The notes under the pieces are model-generated. The model did no database searches and was not told the origin of the DNA. It saw nothing but the letters and a program-made list of their open reading frames with translations. A stretch of 64,000 bases of DNA from contig CP064988.1 of NCBI GenBank assembly GCA_016699855.1, positions 248,001 to 312,000 of the forward strand, read 5' to 3'. How positions within the stretch are numbered: position 1 is the first letter of the stretch; every line of letters begins with the position of its first letter. This DNA comes from Rhodospirillales bacterium (GTDB lineage Bacteria > Pseudomonadota > Alphaproteobacteria > Reyranellales > Reyranellaceae). The translations under genes were made by a program, and so were the position numbers. Positions 36,530-44,700 of this stretch are shown here, piece by piece.

Positions 36530-36676
36530 CTACTTGAACGACCGGATCACGACGGCCATCAGCAGCAGGATGCCGATCATGCTGACCACCGCCTGGGTGC
36601 CGTAGGTGCGCGCCACCAGCACGCAGCCGACCAGGAACAGGCACGCGACGACGAACGCTCTGACCCGCGGCGGCAT
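36530..36676 (-). CDS. Possible small two-helix membrane protein
   Basis: From the ATG at 36676 a 48-residue frame encodes two hydrophobic stretches, AFVVACLFLVGCVLVA and AVVSMIGILLLMAVVI, and ends in RSFK. GAGAGGGG precedes the start closely. It has the shape of a small inner-membrane protein and no family I recognise. A longer frame to 36820 adds only a basic, low-complexity leader. It could be a chance frame. Confidence 0.4.
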   Translation of the reverse strand: MPPRVRAFVVACLFLVGCVLVARTYGTQAVVSMIGILLLMAVVIRSFK

Positions 36677-36957
36677 CGCCCCTCTCGGCTCCCAGCTCAG
36701 GCCGCGGGACCGGCCCCGCGCGCCGCCGGCAAACTGCACGTCCGGCCGCCGGGCGGCAAGCGCGACGCACCGGGCGGCGCGTGGACCGGCGGCATCGCAT
36801 CGCCGACCCGGCCCCGGCACGAAACGCGGAAGCGCGCGGGCCGGGGATTCGGAGCGCGGCGTCGATCAACACCACGCGCGGCCCGCCAACCGGCGGCTTC
36901 GCATCGCCGGCCGGGCCGGTTACGGTGCGCGTTCCAGCGGCGGCGCGGACCCTCGGC

Positions 36958-38007
36958 ATGCGCATCGGCATCGACCTCGGCGGCACCAAGATCGAAGGCA
37001 TCGCGCTCGACGATTCCGGCCGCGAGACCGCGCGCCGCCGGGTGCCGACGCCGCAAGGCGCCTACGACGACACGGTGGCGGCGATCCGCGACATGGTGGC
37101 GGCGCTCGACGCCGCCGCCGGCGCGCGCTGCACCGTCGGCGTGGCGACGCCGGGCGCGATCTCGCCGGCCACCGGGCTGATCAAGAACGCCAACTCGACG
37201 CGGCTCAACGGCCATCCGCTGGACCGCGACCTCGCCGCCGCGCTGGGCCGCGAGGCGCGGCTGGCCAACGACGCCAATTGCTTCGCGCTGTCGGAGGCGG
37301 TCGACGGCGCGGCGGCCGGCGCCCACGTGGTGTTCGGCGTGATCATCGGCACCGGCGTCGGCGGCGGCATCGCGATCGACGGCCGCGCCTTGACCGGCGC
37401 GCAGGCCATCGCCGGCGAATGGGGCCACAATCCGCTGCCGGCGCCGTTCGACGACGAGCGGCCGGGACGGCTGTGCTATTGCGGCCGCGCGGGCTGCCTG
37501 GAGACGTGGCTGTCGGGGCCAGGATTGTCGGCCCAGTACCGCGCCCTGACCGGCGTCGACGTGGCGGCGGTGGAGATCGCGGCGGCGGCGGAGGCGTACG
37601 CGGCCCGTGGCGGTGGCGGTGATCGGCGTGTCGACGGCCGGATCGCGACGGCCACGGTAGGCGGAGCCGGCGCGGATGGCGGCACGCGCGGCCCGACGAC
37701 GGATCGTGGCGGTGTGGACGGCGGACCGGCGGTCGACGGGCGGATCGCGGCGACGTTGCTGGAGCGCTACGCGCACCGGCTGGCCCGCGCGCTGGGCGGC
37801 GTGGTCAATCTGCTCGATCCCGACGTCATCGTGCTCGGTGGCGGACTGTCGAACGTCGCGTCGCTGTACCGCCGCGTGCCCGAGCTGTGGGGACCGTTCG
37901 TGTTCACCGAGGCGGGCCGCATCCGCACCCGGCTGGCCGCGCCCCTGCACGGCGATTCGTCGGGCGTGCGCGGCGCGGCGTGGCTGTGGCCGCCGGTGCG
38001 CCGCTAG
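36958..38007 (+). CDS. ROK-family sugar kinase with a Gly-rich insertion
   Basis: This 349-residue protein has the ROK phosphate motif GIDLGGTKI at the start, GVATPGAISP, GTGVGGGIAI, the GEWGHNPLP motif and the zinc site CYCGRAGCLE. ROK kinases of this type phosphorylate fructose or N-acetylglucosamine. The odd feature is a stretch at about residues 217-262 (nt 37606-37745) rich in Gly, Asp and Arg, containing two similar copies of RVDGRIATA/AVDGRIAAT. Homologues run directly from this point into the LLERYAHRLARAL helix. ATG 36958 is chosen because the family starts there. Confidence 0.87.
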   Translation: MRIGIDLGGTKIEGIALDDSGRETARRRVPTPQGAYDDTVAAIRDMVAALDAAAGARCTVGVATPGAISPATGLIKNANSTRLNGHPLDRDLAAALGREARLANDANCFALSEAVDGAAAGAHVVFGVIIGTGVGGGIAIDGRALTGAQAIAGEWGHNPLPAPFDDERPGRLCYCGRAGCLETWLSGPGLSAQYRALTGVDVAAVEIAAAAEAYAARGGGGDRRVDGRIATATVGGAGADGGTRGPTTDRGGVDGGPAVDGRIAATLLERYAHRLARALGGVVNLLDPDVIVLGGGLSNVASLYRRVPELWGPFVFTEAGRIRTRLAAPLHGDSSGVRGAAWLWPPVRR

Positions 38008-38170
38008 ACGGGCGCGGTTCTAGAGCGATCCCGGGCGGATGGGATCCACCGCCATTCCGAAGCGAAGCGGCGGATCGTTCCACGGATGGGGATCCCTCGC
38101 CGCGGTTCGGGATGACGGAGCGGAACGGCGACTCCGCCCCACCGGAACGCGCGTCGGCGGCCGGCGGTCC

Positions 38171-39001
38171 CTACGGGCATTTCGGCGCCTCGATCGCCTC
38201 GATGCGGATCAGGCGGTACTCCATCCGCAGGTCGCCTTCCTCGTGGGTGCCCCAGATCTCGATGCCGTTGTCGAGCGTGACGCTGCTCTGCTCCTGGGTC
38301 GGCTCGTCCGCGATCCGGCCGCCCTCGCCGACCGCGCGGAACGACGCGCGGAAGTAGAAGCGCTCCCTGCCCTCCAGCAGGCGCGTGTCGCCCTCCGGCG
38401 CGGGCAGCTCCTCCGTGCGCTTCGGCGGCTTCCCGAACAGCGCGCTGACCGCCATCGCCGATTTCTCCTCGGCGCCGAAGAAGAAGCGGGCCTCGTAGCC
38501 GGTCTCGCCGGCCTTCCACGCACCGACCATGCCGCGCACGATCGACACGGGGAAGCGCGTGTCGGCGGGGATCTCGATCGGCGCCGCCTTCGATCCCCTG
38601 AACACGGCGCGGCGCGCGCCATCGCGGGTCTCGACCACGCCTTTCGTCGTCGACATGCGGCGGCCGTCGACCGAGGACTGGTGCTCGAACTCGTAGCGCG
38701 CGCCGTCGCGCGACTCGCCGCCGGTCGAGACCTGGTCGATCAGCGTCGCGGCGCCGTCCTTGCGCATCTCGAAGCGCAGGCGCTGCTGGAAGGCGTGGCC
38801 CGTGCAGGTCGCCTGCAGCCGGTAGACGTAGGTGCCCTTGACCTGCGGCGCCGACGCGCCGGCCGGCGCGCGGCCGGTCGCCACCTCGTAGACGGCGAGA
38901 TGCGGGGTCAGCTCCGGCGCCTGGGCGCGCGACGGCGTCGCCGCGGCGACCAGCGCGAGGACGGCGAGAAGCGGCGCCGCCGCCGCCGGGATCATCCGCA
39001 T
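38171..39001 (-). CDS. EipB-family (DUF1849) periplasmic envelope-integrity protein
   Basis: This 276-residue protein has a signal peptide (LLAVLALVAAATPSRAQA) followed by an EipB/DUF1849 domain starting LTPHLAVYEVATG. The two cysteines that form a disulfide in Brucella EipB are present, in QATCTGHAF and at the end EAPKCP. EipB is a periplasmic beta-spiral protein needed for envelope homeostasis in Alphaproteobacteria. It lies directly behind a second EipB-like gene and overlaps it. ATG 38995 overlaps the upstream stop as ATGA and is an equal start option. Confidence 0.85.
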   Translation of the reverse strand: MRMIPAAAAPLLAVLALVAAATPSRAQAPELTPHLAVYEVATGRAPAGASAPQVKGTYVYRLQATCTGHAFQQRLRFEMRKDGAATLIDQVSTGGESRDGARYEFEHQSSVDGRRMSTTKGVVETRDGARRAVFRGSKAAPIEIPADTRFPVSIVRGMVGAWKAGETGYEARFFFGAEEKSAMAVSALFGKPPKRTEELPAPEGDTRLLEGRERFYFRASFRAVGEGGRIADEPTQEQSSVTLDNGIEIWGTHEEGDLRMEYRLIRIEAIEAPKCP

Positions 39002-39666
39002 TTCGGTCTCGGCAGCGCGTCGATGCGCTGCAGCTTCGCGTCGAGGGCGAAATCGCCGTAGTCGAGCGTCATCGAGCGCGCGACGCCGTTGGCCAGCAGT
39101 TCCATCGACACCTCGTACTCGGGCTGGCTCTCCTGTCCGTCGGCCGGGAAGAACGCCAGCGTCACCTGCCACGATGGCTGGTTGCGCAGCAGCGCGGTGT
39201 CGCCGCGCGGCACCGGCGCGAGGCCGCCGCGCTGCGGCTTGCGGATCACCGCGTTGACCTTGAACGCGCCGTCCAGCCGGGCGCCGTCGAACACGTTGTA
39301 GGCGACCACGTTCTCGCCCTGGCGGGCGTGCTCGATCAGCTGCGAGAGATGCGCCATCGGGAACGTGGTGCCGGCCGGCAGGTCGAACGCCCGCGGCTCG
39401 GGCAGGTTGAAGCTGGCCTTGCCGGCGCCGTCGCGGCCGATCTCGGCGCGCCCGCGCAGCTCCTCCTCGACCTCGCCGTTCTGCGTGTTGCGCACGCTGA
39501 ACTGGAGCGTCGATCCATCCTTCGATTCGAAGCTGACGAAGCTGGAATCGGTCACGAACTCGTCGGTGTCGGTGCGCAGGAAGGTCAGCTTGATGCGCTG
39601 CTTGGTCTCCCAGGAATCGCAGGCGTCGATCGATTCCATGACCATCAGGCCGCGCACGTCGACCAC
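38992..39666 (-). CDS. EipB-family (DUF1849) protein lacking a signal peptide
   Basis: This 224-residue protein is an EipB paralogue: VVDVRGLMVMESIDACDSW, TTFPMAHLSQLIEHA, and the C-terminal DALPRPKCG. The disulfide cysteines are retained (DACD and PKCG). The usual leader is missing. The same frame continues upstream as APQHPAYGFVGKAQG, which looks like the mature N-terminus, but meets a TAG at 39724-39726 with no start codon in between except the GTG used here (39666). Either the 5' end was lost to rearrangement or a base error hides it. Without export the disulfide would not form. Confidence 0.72.
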   Translation of the reverse strand: MVDVRGLMVMESIDACDSWETKQRIKLTFLRTDTDEFVTDSSFVSFESKDGSTLQFSVRNTQNGEVEEELRGRAEIGRDGAGKASFNLPEPRAFDLPAGTTFPMAHLSQLIEHARQGENVVAYNVFDGARLDGAFKVNAVIRKPQRGGLAPVPRGDTALLRNQPSWQVTLAFFPADGQESQPEYEVSMELLANGVARSMTLDYGDFALDAKLQRIDALPRPKCG

Positions 39667-39786
39667 CCCCTGGGCCTTACCGACAAATCCGTACGCCGGA
39701 TGTTGAGGTGCGCGCTGTCTCTGCTAGGGTAGGCTGCGCCGGCCAAAAGTCGAGTCGTATCGCACCGCCGAACGCACAGAGGCGCC

Positions 39787-40764
39787 ATGACGAAGCCAAA
39801 ACCGGTCGTGCTCGCGACCCGTCTGTTCCCGCCCGCCGTCGAGGCCCGGCTCTCGGCCGGCTTCGCGCCCATCCTGAATCCGACCGACGCCATCTACGAT
39901 GGCGCCCGCCTGGTGGCCGCCGCCGAGGGGTGCGCCGGCGTGATGTGCGCCGCCGGCGACGCCCTGGACGCCGCGACCATAGGCCGGCTGCCGGCGAGCG
40001 TGCGGATCATCTCGACCTTCTCGGTCGGCTACGAGCACATCGACGTGGCCGCCGCCGCCGCGCGCGGCATCGTGGTCACCAACACCCCCGACGTGCTCAC
40101 CGACGCCACGGCCGACATCGCCCTGCTCTGCCTGCTGGGCGCCTCGCGGCGCGCGCAGGAGGGCATCGACATGCTGCGCCGGCGCGAATGGGTGGGCTGG
40201 GCGCCGACCCAGCTCATGGGCACGCAGCTCACCGGCAAACGGCTGGGCATCCTCGGCATGGGGCGCATCGGCCAGGCAGTCGCCGACCGCGCGCGGGCCT
40301 TCGGCATGACGATCCACTACAACAACCGCAACCGGCTGCCGCCGGCGCTCGAGAAGGGCGCGGTTTTCCACAGCGACCCCGAGGCGATGCTGCCGTTGTG
40401 CGACTTCCTGTCGATCAACTGCCCGCTGACGGCGCAGACGCGCCATTGGCTGAACGCCGCGCGCATCGCGAAGCTGCCCGACGGCGCCATCGTGGTGAAC
40501 ACCGCGCGCGGCCCCGTGGTCGAGGACGCGGCGCTGATCGCGGCCGTGAAAAGCGGCAAGCTGGCGTCGGTCGGGCTGGACGTGTTCGAGGGCGAACCGA
40601 ATCTGAACGCCGGCTACCACGAGCGGCCCAACGCGTTCCTGCTGCGGCACATGGGCTCGGCGACTCTGGAGACGCGCAACGCCATGGGCTTCCGGGCGCT
40701 CGACAACCTCGAGGCGTTCCTGCTGCGCGACGAAACGCCGCCCGATCCGGTGCGGCCCGCCTGA
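39787..40764 (+). CDS. D-isomer-specific 2-hydroxyacid dehydrogenase (glyoxylate/hydroxypyruvate reductase-like)
   Basis: This 325-residue enzyme has the NAD(P) motif GILGMGRIGQAVADRA at about residue 155, the signature FLSINCPLT, the catalytic Arg in NTARGPVVEDAAL, Glu in DVFEGEPN and His in LRHMGSAT. It reduces glyoxylate or hydroxypyruvate, or a related 2-oxoacid, using NAD(P)H. It is divergent from the EipB pair and convergent with the lipoprotein gene downstream. Exact substrate preference cannot be read from the sequence. Confidence 0.9.
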   Translation: MTKPKPVVLATRLFPPAVEARLSAGFAPILNPTDAIYDGARLVAAAEGCAGVMCAAGDALDAATIGRLPASVRIISTFSVGYEHIDVAAAAARGIVVTNTPDVLTDATADIALLCLLGASRRAQEGIDMLRRREWVGWAPTQLMGTQLTGKRLGILGMGRIGQAVADRARAFGMTIHYNNRNRLPPALEKGAVFHSDPEAMLPLCDFLSINCPLTAQTRHWLNAARIAKLPDGAIVVNTARGPVVEDAALIAAVKSGKLASVGLDVFEGEPNLNAGYHERPNAFLLRHMGSATLETRNAMGFRALDNLEAFLLRDETPPDPVRPA

Positions 40765-40774
40765 GGACGACCGC

Positions 40775-41548
40775 CTAGTAGAGGATCAGCGGCGGCTCGG
40801 CGCGGCTGGTGGCGACGCGCGTGCCGGCCGGACGCTGCGACACCGTGACCACCGCGGGCGACACCGGCGGCTTGCGCGGGGCGGCCCGCGCCGTCTGCGT
40901 CGGCTTGGCGGGCGACGGCTTCGCGGCGACGGCCGCTGGCGGCGCGGTCGATGGCTTGCCGGCGACCGCCGGCGGCCGGCGTGCCGCGGCGACGGCGGGT
41001 TCCCGCGGCTTGGCGGCGGCGGCTTTCGGCGCGGTCGCCCGCGTCGGCGCCGATGCCATGGCGGGCTGCGACCTAGCCTCGGCGACCGGAGTCGCGGCGG
41101 CAGGCCGGGAACCGACCTCGGCGGGGGCCGGTAGCGCGGCGGTCTCGACGGCCGCGGGCGCCGCCGTCGACGTGCCCGGCGGTTTGCGTGGCGCCATCGC
41201 TTCGCGCGCCTGCGCGTCCAGCAGCAGGGCGCCGCCCTGGCTCGACGGCGCGTACAGTTGGGCGATGCCGCTCTCATCGACCGTACGGTGCGGCGCGTCG
41301 CGGTCGACCTGGTAGGGATTCTCGCCGGGTGGCCGGTCGACGCAGATCTCCTTGCCTTTGACGACCCGCCAAGTAGCGCAGTCCTTGTCCGACACCATCG
41401 AGATCAGGTGGTCGGAGCCGGATTTGCCGGTGGTGAGGTAGAGCGCGCCATCGGTCGCGTAACTGGCGATGGCGACGCCGATCGGCAGCGCGCAGCCACC
41501 GAGCAGCAGGGGCGAGGACAACACGAGCACCAGCGCGAGGGGTCGCAT
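40775..41548 (-). CDS. Putative lipoprotein with a long Pro/Ala-rich tail
   Basis: This 257-residue protein has a lipoprotein signal with lipobox LLGGC at residues 15-19. About 70 conserved-looking residues follow, with SDHLISMVSDKDCATWRVV and KGKEICVDRPP, holding two cysteines. The rest (about 120-257) is Ala/Pro/Thr/Lys-rich and looks like a wall-spanning or disordered linker. I recognise the head as a type common in Alphaproteobacteria but know no function. GGAG precedes the start, and an inverted repeat lies 17 bp upstream. Confidence 0.75.
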   Translation of the reverse strand: MRPLALVLVLSSPLLLGGCALPIGVAIASYATDGALYLTTGKSGSDHLISMVSDKDCATWRVVKGKEICVDRPPGENPYQVDRDAPHRTVDESGIAQLYAPSSQGGALLLDAQAREAMAPRKPPGTSTAAPAAVETAALPAPAEVGSRPAAATPVAEARSQPAMASAPTRATAPKAAAAKPREPAVAAARRPPAVAGKPSTAPPAAVAAKPSPAKPTQTARAAPRKPPVSPAVVTVSQRPAGTRVATSRAEPPLILY

Positions 41549-41564
41549 GGGAGCTCCGATCTAT

Positions 41565-41582
41565 TCTTGATCTTATTCAAGA
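41565..41582. promoter_or_regulatory. Inverted repeat upstream of the lipoprotein gene
   Basis: TCTTGA and TCAAGA flank a 6-bp A/T-rich centre, 17 bp before the lipoprotein start (minus strand). The surrounding 60 bp are much richer in A/T than the genome average here, so this is probably the promoter/operator region. Confidence 0.45.
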
Positions 41583-41719
41583 GCATCATAGCATCGCCAC
41601 AAGCGACGGAAACAGAAAAAGAATCACGGGTCTCCGCTCATCCTGGACCGCGTCCGGGCGCTCATCTCCGGCACTGACGCCTCGTCGGGGACATGCCGGC
41701 CTGCCGCCTTCCCACCGGC

Positions 41720-44700
41720 CTAGATGAACTCCGCCCCGGTCCAATTGTAGCCGTTGTTGGCGCTGAGGGTGAACGTGGTCACGCCGCCATCGGCCGACAG
41801 GATCGCGACGTCCGCCGTCGCCCCGTTGCCGATGTAGGAGATTCCCGTCAGATCGACGCGGTCCCCGTCGGCGAAGTTGAAGTCGACGATGATGTCGTCG
41901 CCGTCGCCAAGCGAATACGCGAACGTGTCCGCCCCGCCACCGCCGATCAGGATGTCGCGGCCGGCGCCGCCAGCGAGCACGTCCGCCCCGTCGTAGGCGA
42001 TCAGCGTGTCGTTGCCGCCCGCGCCGGACAACGTGTTCAGGGCATCGTTTCCCTGGATCAGGTTGTCCAGACCGTTGCCGGTGAGATTGAGGGCCGTGCC
42101 GATGTTGGCGGCCAGGTTCTCGATCCCGTCCGGCGCGACGTAGTCGACGGTGACGGAGACCCACACCGTGTCGATTCCGGAACCGCCAACCTCGCTGACC
42201 ACGTCGCCGGCCGCGTCGACCCGGTAGAAGTCGTCGCCAACGCCGCCGAAGTAGGTGTTGCCCGCGCCGCCGCCGCCGATGAACGCGTCGTTGCCGGACC
42301 CGCCATAGAGCGTGTCGGCGTCGAGCCCGCCCTGGAGCACGTCGTCGCCGTCCTCGCCGTGCAGCGCGTCGATGCCGGCGTAGCCGAGAAGGTTGTCGTT
42401 GCCGCCGCCGCCCATCAGCGTGTTGACGCCGTCCGTGCCGTAGAGGGTGTTGTCGATGGCGTTGCCGGTGAGGTCGCCCGCCGTGTCGAAGTTCAGCACG
42501 CCCCATTCGATGTTGGCCTGCAGCGTGTGGCCGGAGAAGTTGACCCATACCTGGTCAATCCCCTCGCCCACCGCCTCGACGATGGTGTCGGCGCCACCGT
42601 CGTCGAGGCGGTAGTAGTCGTTGTCCTCGCCGCCGACGAGCGTGTCGTTGCCCGAGCCGCCGTAGAGGAAGTCGGGACCGAGGCCGCCGTAGAGCGTGTC
42701 GTCGGCGCCGAAGCCGTAGAGGTAGTCGGATCCACCCAGTCCGAACAGGGTGTCCTGCGAGGCCTCGCCGAACAGGGTGTTGCGGTCGCCCTCGCCCGTC
42801 AGAATCGCCGGTCCGGCGAAATTCACCGCGCCGACCTCGGTTCCGGTCGTCAGCGTGTAGTCGGTGAACGACACCCACACCGTGTCGAGTCCGGCGGTGC
42901 CGGGCGAGTTCTCGTCGACGATCTCGCCGGCCTCGCGCAGGATGTAGAAATCGTCGCCATAGCCGCCGTTCATCGTGTCGGCGGCGCCGTCGGCCGCCTC
43001 GTCGAAGCGGTCGTTGCCCTCGCCGCCGTATAGCGAATCGGCGCCCCCTCCGCCCTTCATTGTGTCGTTGCCGGTATCGCCGGACAAGACGTCGACATAC
43101 GGCGTTCCGAAGTACTGATCGACTTCCGTGGAGCCCGGCAACGTCACGCCGGCAGTCCGGGGATCAAAAATACGAGCCCGGACGGCGTAGTCTGCGCTGC
43201 CATTTCCGACGTCGAATGCGACGACGAACCGCCCGTCCGGCAGCACCGCGATCACGGAATTCCGGGACGCTTGTTCGGTTTCGGCATCGAACTCGGCGCC
43301 GACGCGGGCGCCGGCCGAATCGAAGACCTGTCCACGTATCGTCGCGATGCCGCCCGGCGTCCACCCGGACGCGTAGTCGAACCACGTCACGACGAAGCCG
43401 CCGCCGTCGAGCGCCGCGACGAACGGGATCTCCTGCCGCCCCGTCGTCGTGGTGTTGACGAGGAACTCCGGCCCCCACGTGCCGCTCGCGAGGTCGTAGA
43501 CGCGGCCCTTCACCGAACTGAAGCTTCCGTCGCCGCCGGACCCTTCGAAATCGGTCCACACAGCGACGAGGCGGCCACCCGTCAACGTTGCGAGCCGGAC
43601 ATAGGCCTGCGAACCAACGGTCTCCGCGTTGACCACCAGCTCCGCGCCGGAAGGCAATCCGTCCGCACCGAACACCTGCGCGCCGATGTCGCCGCCTCCC
43701 AATCCGCGCCATGCGACCGCGAAGCCACCGTCGTCGAGCGCCGCGATGGCAGGTTCGCGGGTCGAATCATCCTCCGGTCCGACGACGAACTCGGTCCCGA
43801 TTCGCGCGCCATCCGGTCCGAACAGCTGCGCGGCGATGACCGACCCGGACTCGCCGTCGGTCGACCAGGCCGCGACGAAATTGCCGTCGGCAAGTCCGAC
43901 CACGGCCGGGTCAACGTTGCCGCCGCGCGGCGCCGGCGCGGCGCCGAGGAGAAACTCGCCGCCCCGCGGCGTGCCGTCGGCGTTGAATATTTGGCCGTAG
44001 GCGTTGTCGTAGCGGCCCGTTGCGTCGCGCCAGACCGCCACCCAACCGCCATCCTCAAGCGCCGACACGGCAGGGTAGCCCTGCGCGCCCGCGACGGTCG
44101 TGTTGACGGCGAACCCGGCGCCCGCGGCGGAGCCATCGGACCTGAACAGCTGCGCCCGGATGCCCGCAGTACCCGCCTCGGCCCCGGCGCCGCTATAGTC
44201 CTGGTGCACGACGACGAAATCGCCATTGGAAAGCGCCGCGATCGACGGCCACACGGGAATCGCCCCGGGCGTCTCGCCGACACCGAACTCCGGGCCCCAC
44301 GCCTGGAGCGGCGGCACCACCGTCAACGTGACGATCTCGGTATGGCCGAGCCCGCCGGCGTCGGCGACCGCGATCGTCACGTCCCATTCCGCGCCGGCGG
44401 CGAGGTCGACGACCGCCCCGGCCCTTACGCGCAGCGCGTCGCCGACGATCTCGAAATACCCTGATGGATCGTCGACCAACGTGTAGGTCAGCGCGTCGAG
44501 GGTATTTGGATCATTCGACGACAGCCGGCCCACCAGCGTCCCGCCGCCCGCCCGATCGACGACGGCGGTGCCGGTCAGCGCGAGGTCGGTGGCCGCGAAA
44601 TTGATGAGTTGACCGGCGGTCAGCGTGCCGTCGGCGAAGCGGAAGCGTTCGACGGATTCCACGTGGTCCAGACCGTCGGGCGCGCCGCCGCGCCGGTCTG

